DNA of 12,018 nucleotides from Mesobacterium_A hydrothermale. Lineage in GTDB: Bacteria > Pseudomonadota > Alphaproteobacteria > Rhodobacterales > Rhodobacteraceae. The stretch covers positions 1 through 12,018 of the forward strand of contig NZ_JAYLLH010000051.1 in NCBI RefSeq assembly GCF_035818635.1, in the 5' to 3' direction. The notes under the pieces were generated by a model. It had not been told where the DNA came from and searched no databases. It saw nothing but the letters and a program-made list of their open reading frames with translations. The position numbers and the translations under genes were made by a program. Shown piece by piece: positions 5,938 to 12,018 of this stretch (position 1 is the stretch's first letter; each line of letters starts with the position of its first letter).

Positions 5938-5959
5938 GCGCGCTTCATCGCGCTAAGAC
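5931..5959 (+). promoter_or_regulatory. Putative dapB promoter with an inverted repeat in the spacer
   Basis: TTGCCA at 5931-5936 (5 of 6 matches to TTGACA), exactly 17 nt, then TAAGAC at 5954-5959 as a weak -10. The start would fall near 5966, giving a leader of about 23 nt that holds GGAAGGAA before the ATG. The spacer contains the perfect inverted repeat AGCGCG-N6-CGCGCT (5937-5954), which could be an operator or chance in GC-rich DNA. Confidence 0.45.
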
Positions 5960-5988
5960 GACCCGCAGCGCAAGGGAAGGAACGCAAG

Positions 5989-6807
5989 ATGACAGACCAG
6001 CCAGGTGTGGTGATCACGGGCGTATCGGGCCGCATGGGCCAGATGCTGGTGCAGCAGGTACAGGCCAGCGCGCACCTGAAACTCGTGGGCGCGATCGAAC
6101 GCGAAGGTCATGCGTGGGTTGGTCAGGATCTTGGTACAGCGATGGGGGGCGCGGCCATCGGCGTGACCGTGTCCGATGACCCGCTGGAGGCCTTTGCCCG
6201 CGCGCAGGCTGTGATCGACTTTACCGCGCCTGCCGCGACCGTGGCCTTTGCCGAACTGGCCGCGCAGGCCCGTGCCGTGCACGTGATCGGGACGACAGGT
6301 CTTTCGGACGATGACCTGACCAAGATCAAGGCCGCTGCGCGCCATGCCGTGATCGTGCGCGCCGGCAACATGAGCCTGGGCGTCAACCTTCTGACCGTAC
6401 TGACCCGCCAGGTCGCCGCCGCGCTGGATGCCGATTATGACATCGAGGTGGTCGAAGCGCATCACAACCGCAAGGTCGATTCGCCGTCCGGCACCGCGCT
6501 GATGCTGGGCGAAGCGGCGGCGGAAGGCCGGGGCGTGCATCTGGCCGAGGTGTCCGACCGGGGCCGCGACGGCATCACCGGCGCGCGCAAGCGGGGCGAC
6601 ATCGGCTTTACCGCCATTCGGGGCGGCGACATCATTGGTGAACATGACGTGATCTTTGCCGGCCAGGGCGAACGCATCGTGTTGCGCCACATTGCCTCTG
6701 ACCGGGCGCTTTTTGCCCGTGGCGCGCTCAAGGCCGCGCTTTGGGGGCAGGACAAGGGCCCCGGCGAATACGACATGATCGACGTTCTGGGGCTGAAACG
6801 GGACTGA
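5989..6807 (+). CDS. dapB: 4-hydroxy-tetrahydrodipicolinate reductase
   Basis: NAD(P)H-dependent enzyme of the diaminopimelate pathway; it reduces 4-hydroxy-tetrahydrodipicolinate to tetrahydrodipicolinate on the route to peptidoglycan precursor and lysine. Cytoplasmic, 272 residues, standard length. Visible: Rossmann nucleotide loop TGVSGRMGQ (10-18), DFTAPAAT (77-84), HVIGTTGLS (98-106), NMSLGVNLL (127-135), and the catalytic block EAHHNRKVDSPSGTA (156-170) with His158/His159 and Lys162, which line up with E. coli His159/His160 and Lys163. The C-terminal DRALFARGALKAALW is also typical. A ribosome binding site (AAGGAA) lies upstream of the ATG. The gene stands alone, divergent from rbfA and converging on the DUF1674 gene, whose stop is 19 nt away. 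I see no good terminator in that short gap. Confidence 0.97.
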   Translation: MTDQPGVVITGVSGRMGQMLVQQVQASAHLKLVGAIEREGHAWVGQDLGTAMGGAAIGVTVSDDPLEAFARAQAVIDFTAPAATVAFAELAAQARAVHVIGTTGLSDDDLTKIKAAARHAVIVRAGNMSLGVNLLTVLTRQVAAALDADYDIEVVEAHHNRKVDSPSGTALMLGEAAAEGRGVHLAEVSDRGRDGITGARKRGDIGFTAIRGGDIIGEHDVIFAGQGERIVLRHIASDRALFARGALKAALWGQDKGPGEYDMIDVLGLKRD

Positions 6808-6826
6808 GCCCCGCGCCCCGCCAGCG

Positions 6827-7012
6827 TCAGAAATCGACCGCGATTCCCTTCTTTTCCCAGTCGCCGTAGCGCACGGGTTCCGGGCCATCGCGCCCGCCCA
6901 GTTCCTTGGGGCGGGCCTTGGCCTCGGTTTCGGCCTTGCGGCGGCGTTCGGCGGCTTCGGCCAGCGCACGCCGGGCGGCGGGGGGCAGGTCGTCGCGGAG
7001 TTCGTCGGACAT
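6827..7012 (-). CDS. DUF1674 protein, SDHAF4-like succinate dehydrogenase assembly factor
   Basis: Very small protein (61 residues) of the DUF1674 family, the bacterial relatives of mitochondrial SDHAF4/Sdh8, which bind the flavinylated SdhA subunit and help assemble succinate dehydrogenase. The N-terminal half is a charged, probably helical stretch (PPAARRALAEAAERRRKAE). The C-terminal 24 residues carry the family signature GGRDGPEPVRYGDWEKKG...DF. The frame is open further upstream to 7096, but only the ATG at 7012 has a good ribosome binding site (AAGGA about 9 nt ahead) and fits the family length. It is divergent from rsmB, and no sdh genes lie in the window. Family identity is strong; the assembly role in bacteria rests on homology. 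Confidence 0.9.
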   Translation of the reverse strand: MSDELRDDLPPAARRALAEAAERRRKAETEAKARPKELGGRDGPEPVRYGDWEKKGIAVDF

Positions 7013-7039
7013 CTCTGGCTTCCTTATCTTTGCGCCCAT

Positions 7040-7067
7040 GATATACCGCCCGCCGGAACCGCGGCAA
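7040..7067 (-). promoter_or_regulatory. Putative promoter for the DUF1674 gene
   Basis: Minus-strand TTGCCG (complement of 7062-7067), a 16-nt spacer, then TATATC (complement of 7040-7045). The start would be near 7033, giving a leader of about 20 nt that contains the AAGGA ribosome binding site. I could not find an equally good promoter for the divergent rsmB gene in the same 86-nt gap. Confidence 0.42.
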
Positions 7068-7098
7068 GCGCGGCCCGACAGCGCATGAAAGCCCACCC

Positions 7099-8358
7099 AT
7101 GACCAAGCCCAACGCCCGTTTCGCCGCCGTGATGCTTCTGGACACCGTCCTTGGCCAGGGCAGGCTGATGTCAGAGGCGATGGGCGGCCCGACCTGGGAC
7201 CGTCTGGACCCCGCCGACCGCGCCGCCGCCCAGCGACTGGTGCTGGACACGCTGCGGGGGCTGGAGCGGGCCGACCGGCTGCTGAAACCTTTCCTCAAGA
7301 AAGAGCCGCCGCTGCGGGTGATGAACACGCTGCGGCTCGCCACGGTCGAACTGTGCACCGGGGGTGCCGCCCATGGTGTGGTGAACGAAGCGGTGGCCGT
7401 GGTTGCCACTGGGCGCAAGACCCAAGGCTACAAGGGGCTGGTCAACGCGGTGCTGCGCAAGGTGGCCGACAAGGGCCCGACCGAATGGCCCAAGCTGCGC
7501 CTGCCGCGCCTGCCCGACTGGTTGCGCCCGCCGCTGGTCGAGGCCTGGGGCCGAGAGGCCGTCATGGCGATGGAGGCCGCGCATTTCGCGGGCGCGCCGC
7601 TGGACCTGACCGCAAAGACCGATCCGCGGGCCGTGGCAACAGCGACCGGTGGCACGCTTCTGCCGACGGGCTCTGTCCGGCTGGACACGCCCGGGCAGGT
7701 CAGCGCGCTGCCGGGATACGACGCGGGCGACTGGTGGGTTCAGGACGCTGCCGCCGCCCTGCCGGTGCGCCTGCTGGGCGATGTCACCGGCCTGGCGGTG
7801 CTGGACATGTGCGCCGCCCCGGGTGGCAAGACGATGCAACTGGCGGCGGGCGGCGCGCAGGTGACGGCGCTGGACCTGTCGAAAGCCCGGCTGGCGCGGG
7901 TGCGCGAAAACCTGGCACGCACCGGGCTCAAGGCGCGGTGCGTTGCTGGTGATGCGCGGGACCACCAGGGCAGCTATGACGCCATCGTGCTGGATGCGCC
8001 CTGTTCCGCCACCGGCACGATCCGCCGTCACCCTGACCTGCCACACGCCCGCACCGGCGATGGTATCGCAGAACTGATCGGGCTGCAGGTGGCGATGCTG
8101 GACCACGCGCTGTCGCTGCTGAAACCGGGGGGGCGGCTGGTCTATTGCACCTGTTCGCTGATCCCCGACGAGGGCGAATGCCAGGTTGTAGAGGCGCTGG
8201 CGCGCCACCCCGGCCTGACCGTCACCGCCCCCGAGGCCCCGGGGATCGAGGACGGATGGCGCAGCGAAGAGGGCGGGCTGCGGCTGCGCCCGGATTACTG
8301 GCCGGACCGCGGCGGGATGGATGGCTTCTATATGGCGGTACTGCAAAGGGCTGGGTGA
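7099..8358 (+). CDS. rsmB: RsmB-type RNA (cytosine-5) methyltransferase with NusB-like domain
   Basis: SAM-dependent m5C methyltransferase, expected to modify C967 of 16S rRNA (E. coli numbering). The 419 residues fit the two-domain family: an N-terminal NusB-like RNA-binding domain (about 1-135, including RLVLDTLRGLERADRLL and VVNEAVAVV) and a C-terminal Rossmann methyltransferase. SAM motif I is VLDMCAAPGGKT (234-245). The PC motif is DAPCSATGTIRRHPD with Cys302, the residue that assists product release. The TC motif is YCTCSLIPDEGE with Cys352, expected to be the catalytic nucleophile. All key residues are present. The start at 7099 has only a weak GAAAG upstream. The gene heads a plus-strand run with the heparinase-like gene and purH but is separated from them by a 184-nt gap with its own promoter candidate. 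RsmB is favoured over RsmF by the NusB-like domain; the target base is inferred. Confidence 0.92.
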   Translation: MTKPNARFAAVMLLDTVLGQGRLMSEAMGGPTWDRLDPADRAAAQRLVLDTLRGLERADRLLKPFLKKEPPLRVMNTLRLATVELCTGGAAHGVVNEAVAVVATGRKTQGYKGLVNAVLRKVADKGPTEWPKLRLPRLPDWLRPPLVEAWGREAVMAMEAAHFAGAPLDLTAKTDPRAVATATGGTLLPTGSVRLDTPGQVSALPGYDAGDWWVQDAAAALPVRLLGDVTGLAVLDMCAAPGGKTMQLAAGGAQVTALDLSKARLARVRENLARTGLKARCVAGDARDHQGSYDAIVLDAPCSATGTIRRHPDLPHARTGDGIAELIGLQVAMLDHALSLLKPGGRLVYCTCSLIPDEGECQVVEALARHPGLTVTAPEAPGIEDGWRSEEGGLRLRPDYWPDRGGMDGFYMAVLQRAG

Positions 8359-8402
8359 CAGGCGCAGCGACCGGCGCGGTGACGGGCACGGTGACGGCCG
8401 AA
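8355..8402 (+). repeat. Four degenerate 12-bp tandem units overlapping the rsmB stop codon
   Basis: Four consecutive 12-mers, GTGACAGGCGCA, GCGACCGGCGCG, GTGACGGGCACG and GTGACGGCCGAA, share the pattern G-GAC-GGC----. The first contains the rsmB stop TGA (8356-8358). In another frame they would encode a V/A-T-G-type repeat. The array is short and imperfect; no function is recognised. Confidence 0.5.
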
Positions 8403-8462
8403 AACGCGGCGGTCGTTCGCTTTGCTGCGCATCGCCGCCGCCGACCAACCCGTTGAAAGCAA

Positions 8463-8480
8463 TTCAAAGGTGACTTTGAA
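8463..8480. promoter_or_regulatory. Operator-like palindrome upstream of the heparinase-like gene
   Basis: Perfect inverted repeat TTCAAAG-GTGA-CTTTGAA (8463-8469 and 8474-8480), with an extra direct half-site TTGAAAG at 8453-8459 (6 of 7 identical to TTCAAAG). It stands out as AT-rich in a GC-rich gap and overlaps the -35 of the putative promoter at 8470-8498. This fits a binding site for a dimeric repressor; the factor is unknown. Confidence 0.5.
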
Positions 8481-8498
8481 CGCCGCCCGCGATACACT
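8470..8498 (+). promoter_or_regulatory. Putative promoter for heparinase-like gene and purH
   Basis: GTGACT at 8470-8475 (TGAC core, 4 of 6 matches), a 17-nt spacer, then TACACT at 8493-8498 (4 of 6 to TATAAT). Transcription would begin near 8505, giving a leader of about 38 nt before the ATG at 8543. The overlap with the palindrome supports a regulated promoter. Confidence 0.42.
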
Positions 8499-8530
8499 TT
8501 TCCGCGAACACCACGGCAAACGTGGGTCTA

Positions 8531-8534
8531 GAGG
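8531..8534 (+). promoter_or_regulatory. Ribosome binding site deciding the heparinase-like gene start
   Basis: GAGG sits 8 nt before the ATG at 8543. The alternative GTG at 8522 lies upstream of this site and has no comparable motif ahead of it. Confidence 0.5.
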
Positions 8535-8542
8535 CAGAGCGG

Positions 8543-10291
8543 ATGGCAAATCCCGACGGATGGCGGGCGCGATGGGCGCGTTTCATGAATCGTGTGCAGG
8601 CACGACGGTCAGCCCGTGCGCGCCCAGCCACCGCCTTTGTCTCGACCCCCGAACCGCGGACAGTCGGCTCTTTTGCCCGTGGACGGCAACTGACCGCCGG
8701 GAACCTGATGTTCGCTGGACATCTGATCGAGGCCCCCGGCGCGATGATCTGGGATCTGGATCCGCCCGACGCCCCGTTCGAGGAAGAGATTCACGGGTTT
8801 GCCTGGCTGGATGACCTTGCCGCCGTGGGCGAGGCCGGCCCGCGCGAGGTGGCGCAGGCCTGGACCTGGGGCTGGATCAGCCGCTATGGCCGGGGCGCGG
8901 GGCCGGGCTGGACGCCGGAACAGACCGGGCGGCGCCTGATCCGCTGGATCCATCATGCGATTTTCCTGCTGCGCGGACAGGACAAGCCGCGCTCTGACAT
9001 CTTCTTTCGCTCGCTTGGACAGCAGACCCTGTTTTTGGGCAAGCGCTGGCATACCGCGCCCGAAGGCCTGCCGCAGATCGAGGCATTGACCGGGCTGATC
9101 TATGCGGGCCTGTCGCTGACCGGGATGGAAGCCTATGTCGATCCGGCGCTGAAGGCGCTGGAGCAGGCCTGCGCGAAACAGGTCGACAAGCAGGGCGGTA
9201 TTCCCACCCGCAATCCCGAAGAACTGCTCGAAGTCTTCACCCTGCTGACCTGGGTCGCCTCGGCCCTGGACGAAGCGCATCGCAGGCCGGGGCCGGAACT
9301 GACCGCCGCGATTGGCCGCATCGCCCCCACCCTGCGCAGCCTGCGGCACGCCGATGGCGGTTTGGCGCGGTTTCACGGCGGCGGCCGGGGGCTGGACGGG
9401 CGGCTGGATCAGGCGCTGGCGGCCTCTGGTGTCAAGAAATGGCAGGCCGAGGGACTTTCGATGGGGTTTGCCCGGCTCAGCGCCGGGCGCACCTCTGTCA
9501 TCGTCGACGCAGCCCCGCCGCCGCAGGGCGCGGTTTCAATGAACGGTCACGCCTCGACATTGGCGTTCGAGCTGACCTCGGGGCGGCGGCCACTGATCGT
9601 CAATTGCGGCTCTGGCGCGGTTTTCGGCGAAGACTGGCGCCGCGCCGGTCGGGCGACGCCGTCGCATTCGGCGTTGTCATTGGATGGCTATTCCTCGGCG
9701 CGGCTGGGCAAGGTTGGCCGGATCGGGGCCGCACGGCGTGAAATGCTGGAAGACACGCCCACCAATGTGCCGGTCGAGATCAGCAGCGTGTCCGATGGGG
9801 TACGCTTTGAAGGCGGGCACGATGGCTATGTCGCCACCCACGGCCTGACTCACGCACGGATTCTGGAACTGACCTTTGACGGGCGCGGGGTGGTGGGCGA
9901 GGACATGCTGTTGGCCCTGCAACCCGCCGATAAGAAGCAATTCGACCGCAAACTGGATGAAACCACGCTTCAGGGCATCGCCTATGCGGCGCGATTCCAT
10001 CTGCACCCCGAGGTCGATGCAGAGCTGGATCTGGGCGGTGCGGCGGTTTCGATGGTGCTGCGCAGCGGCGAAGTCTGGGTTTTCCGCCACGATGGCAGCG
10101 CTGAATTGTCTTTGGAGCCATCGGTTTACCTGGAAAAAGGCCGGTTAAGGCCGCGCGCGACGAAACAGATCGTTTTATCTGGCCGGGCAATGCAGTATGC
10201 GACGCGCATCCGCTGGTCCCTGGCCAAGGCGCAGGACACTGCCGTTGCAATCCGCGATCTGGCACGGGACGAGCTTGACCTGACAAGCTGA
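8543..10291 (+). CDS. Heparinase II/III-like family protein
   Basis: A 582-residue protein with the layout of the heparinase II/III superfamily. The N-terminal half is alpha-helical toroid-like (about 1-290, rich in W and A; for example WLDDLAAV, AQAWTWGWISRYG, RRLIRWIHHAIFLLRG). The C-terminal half is a beta-sandwich-like heparinase II/III domain (about 300-550), with VNCGSG (N354-G358) and RATPSHSALSLDGYSS (His375), followed by GHDGYVATHGLTHAR and DGRGVVGEDML. Known members are polysaccharide lyases acting on uronate-containing glycans. Unlike them it shows no signal peptide: the N-terminus is basic and polar (MANPDGWRARWARF), so a cytoplasmic location or different substrate is likely. The start is fixed by GAGG 8 nt before the ATG at 8543; a GTG at 8522 is a weaker option. 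purH begins 20 nt after its stop, so the two are almost surely co-transcribed. I recall the same neighbours (rsmB and purH) in other alphaproteobacteria. Substrate unknown. Confidence 0.85.
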   Translation: MANPDGWRARWARFMNRVQARRSARARPATAFVSTPEPRTVGSFARGRQLTAGNLMFAGHLIEAPGAMIWDLDPPDAPFEEEIHGFAWLDDLAAVGEAGPREVAQAWTWGWISRYGRGAGPGWTPEQTGRRLIRWIHHAIFLLRGQDKPRSDIFFRSLGQQTLFLGKRWHTAPEGLPQIEALTGLIYAGLSLTGMEAYVDPALKALEQACAKQVDKQGGIPTRNPEELLEVFTLLTWVASALDEAHRRPGPELTAAIGRIAPTLRSLRHADGGLARFHGGGRGLDGRLDQALAASGVKKWQAEGLSMGFARLSAGRTSVIVDAAPPPQGAVSMNGHASTLAFELTSGRRPLIVNCGSGAVFGEDWRRAGRATPSHSALSLDGYSSARLGKVGRIGAARREMLEDTPTNVPVEISSVSDGVRFEGGHDGYVATHGLTHARILELTFDGRGVVGEDMLLALQPADKKQFDRKLDETTLQGIAYAARFHLHPEVDAELDLGGAAVSMVLRSGEVWVFRHDGSAELSLEPSVYLEKGRLRPRATKQIVLSGRAMQYATRIRWSLAKAQDTAVAIRDLARDELDLTS

Positions 10292-10311
10292 ACCACCTGG
10301 GGATTGCCCGA

Positions 10312-11901
10312 ATGACCAACCTTGCACCCGTGCGCCGCGCGCTGATTTCCGTTTCCGACAAGACCGGCCTGACCGACCTGGGCCGCGCCCTGTCCGACAT
10401 GGGGATCGAGATCCTGTCCACCGGCGGCTCTGCCGCGGCGCTGCGCGCGGCCGGGCTGACCGTCACCGACGTGGCCGAGGTCACCGGGTTCCCGGAAATG
10501 ATGGACGGCCGGGTCAAGACCCTGCACCCGATGGTGCACGGCGGGTTGCTGGCGTTGCGCGACAACGCCATGCACCTGGCCGCGATGGAAGAGCACGGCA
10601 TCGCCCCCATCGACCTGCTGGTGGTGAACCTTTACCCGTTCGAGGAAACCGTGGCCAAGGGTGCCGACTACGACACCTGCATCGAGAACATCGACATCGG
10701 TGGCCCCGCGATGATCCGTGCCGCCGCCAAGAACCACGCCTTCGTCACCACCGTGGTGGATGTCGAAGACTATGCGGCGGTTCTGGCAGAACTGTCGGCC
10801 AACAACGGCCACACCACGCTGGCCTTCCGCCAGAAGCTGGCGCAGATCGCCTATGCCCGCACCGGTGCCTATGACGCCGCGGTCAGCACCTGGATGGCTG
10901 CCGCGATTGGCGAGGAAACGCCGCGCCGCCGGGTCTTTGCCGGTACCTTCGCGCAAGCGCTGCGCTATGGGGAAAACGCGCATCAGAAAGCCGCTTTCTA
11001 CACCGACGGATCGGACCGCCCCGGCGTGGCGCTGGCCAGGCAGTTGCAGGGCAAGGAACTGTCCTACAACAACATCAACGACACCGACGCGGCGTTTGAA
11101 CTGGTGTCGGAATTCCTGCCGTCCGACAGTGCCGCCTGCGCCATCATCAAGCACGCCAACCCCTGCGGCGTGGCCACCGGCACAACGCTGGCCGAGGCCT
11201 ATCAGAAGGCGTTCGACTGCGACCGGACCTCGGCTTTTGGCGGGATCGTGGCGCTGAATTCGACCCTGGACAAGGCCACCGCACAACGGATCGCGGAAAT
11301 CTTTACCGAGGTGGTGATCGCCCCCGGTGTCGACGATGACGCCCGCGATGTCTTTGCCGCGAAGAAGAACCTGCGCCTGCTGCTGACGCCCGGCCTGGCC
11401 AACACCGCAGCGCCGGGCCTGGCCTATCGCCAGGTGTCGGGCGGGATGCTGGTTCAGGACCGCGACAACGGCCATCTTGGAATGGACGACCTGAAGGTGG
11501 TGACGAAGAAGGCCCCGACCGATGCGCAGATGCGTGACCTGCTGTTCGCCTGGAAGGTCGCCAAGCACGTCAAGTCGAACGCCATCGTCTATGTCAAGGA
11601 CGGCGCGACCGTGGGCGTCGGCGCGGGCCAGATGAGCCGCGTGGACAGCGCCATGATCGCCGCCAAGAAGGCCGAGCGCATGGCCGACGCGCTGGGCCTG
11701 CCGCAGCCGCTTACCATTGGATCGGCCGTGGCCTCGGATGCGTTCTTCCCGTTTGCCGACGGGCTGATGGAAGCCGCGGCCGCGGGCGCGTCCTGCGTGA
11801 TCCAGCCCGGCGGGTCGATGCGTGACGACGAAGTCATCGCGGCGGCGGACGCGGCCGGCCTGGCGATGGTGTTCACCGGCATGCGGCATTTCCGGCACTG
11901 A
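10312..11901 (+). CDS. purH: Bifunctional AICAR formyltransferase / IMP cyclohydrolase
   Basis: Catalyses the last two steps of de novo purine synthesis: formylation of AICAR with 10-formyl-tetrahydrofolate, then ring closure to IMP. Cytoplasmic, 529 residues, the usual length. The N-terminal MGS-like IMP cyclohydrolase domain (about 1-145) shows RRALISVSDKTGL, ILSTGGSAAALR, FPEMMDGRVKTLHPMVHGG and LLVVNLYPFEETV. The C-terminal formyltransferase domain carries KELSYNNINDTDAA, the catalytic IIKHANPCG with Lys280-His281, TSAFGGIVALN, HVKSNAIVYVKDGATVGVGAGQMSRVDS and SDAFFPFADGL. GGGGA lies 8 nt before the ATG, and the gap to the upstream heparinase-like stop is 20 nt. The gene is complete and the reading frame intact, although it ends only 45 nt before the poly-G artefact, so its downstream neighbour cannot be seen. 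Confidence 0.97.
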   Translation: MTNLAPVRRALISVSDKTGLTDLGRALSDMGIEILSTGGSAAALRAAGLTVTDVAEVTGFPEMMDGRVKTLHPMVHGGLLALRDNAMHLAAMEEHGIAPIDLLVVNLYPFEETVAKGADYDTCIENIDIGGPAMIRAAAKNHAFVTTVVDVEDYAAVLAELSANNGHTTLAFRQKLAQIAYARTGAYDAAVSTWMAAAIGEETPRRRVFAGTFAQALRYGENAHQKAAFYTDGSDRPGVALARQLQGKELSYNNINDTDAAFELVSEFLPSDSAACAIIKHANPCGVATGTTLAEAYQKAFDCDRTSAFGGIVALNSTLDKATAQRIAEIFTEVVIAPGVDDDARDVFAAKKNLRLLLTPGLANTAAPGLAYRQVSGGMLVQDRDNGHLGMDDLKVVTKKAPTDAQMRDLLFAWKVAKHVKSNAIVYVKDGATVGVGAGQMSRVDSAMIAAKKAERMADALGLPQPLTIGSAVASDAFFPFADGLMEAAAAGASCVIQPGGSMRDDEVIAAADAAGLAMVFTGMRHFRH

Positions 11902-11921
11902 CGGTCCGGGGCATCGCGGTT

Positions 11922-12018
<97 letters not shown>

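Noticed and set aside
8406..8441. GCGGCGG / CCGCCGC inverted repeat after rsmB as a terminator
   Set aside because: The 7-bp stem has a 22-nt loop and no T-tract. Such repeats are common by chance in this GC-rich sequence.
7171..8448. A 425-codon open frame on the minus strand opposite rsmB
   Set aside because: Antisense shadow with Q/R/P/H-rich composition. RsmB catalytic motifs are intact on the plus strand.
10126..11898. A 590-codon open frame on the minus strand opposite purH
   Set aside because: Rich in R, H, G and Q as expected for the antisense of GC-rich coding DNA. purH on the plus strand has full-length conserved motifs.

Overview
The window looks like an ordinary stretch of core chromosome from a high-GC alphaproteobacterium, most likely a Rhodobacteraceae/Roseobacter-type organism. 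The evidence is the high GC with GC-rich third codon positions, a DUF1674 (SDHAF4-like) gene divergent from rsmB, and an rsmB / heparinase-like / purH run that I recall from other alphaproteobacteria. The family comes from protein resemblance by eye; no database was searched. I see no tRNA, rRNA, CRISPR array, insertion sequence, prophage gene or AT-rich island. The last 72 bases are a pure G homopolymer, almost certainly a sequencing or assembly artefact at a contig end.

Layout. A CPA1-type Na+/H+ antiporter (+, 108-1358) faces rpsO (-), and the two share a bidirectional terminator. Positions 1421-5902 carry seven minus-strand genes, in transcription order: rbfA, a secreted phosphodiester glycosidase-like protein, truB, a DUF1643 protein, a DUF5665 membrane protein, an RTX-type calcium-binding repeat protein and rpsO. 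This is the classical rbfA-truB-rpsO translation cluster opened up by four unrelated genes, with rpsO probably on its own promoter. Divergent from rbfA is dapB (+), which converges on the small DUF1674 gene (-). Divergent from that is rsmB (+), followed by a heparinase II/III-like gene and purH (+), which look like one transcription unit of at least two genes.

Functional picture. Ribosome biogenesis (RbfA, TruB, S15, RsmB) dominates, with lysine/peptidoglycan precursor synthesis (DapB), purine synthesis (PurH), succinate dehydrogenase assembly (DUF1674) and ion homeostasis (antiporter). The less understood members are the glycosidase-like protein, DUF1643, DUF5665, the RTX protein and the heparinase-like protein, which has no signal peptide. 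No gene-free stretch exceeds 300 bases. The longest gaps, 1691-1848 and 8359-8542, hold the putative rpsO promoter/leader and an operator-like palindrome ahead of the heparinase-purH unit.

I did not find a convincing undescribed system. The best leads are regulatory: the palindrome at 8463-8480, the back-to-back rbfA/dapB promoters that would make rbfA leaderless, and the genes inserted into the rbfA-truB-rpsO cluster.
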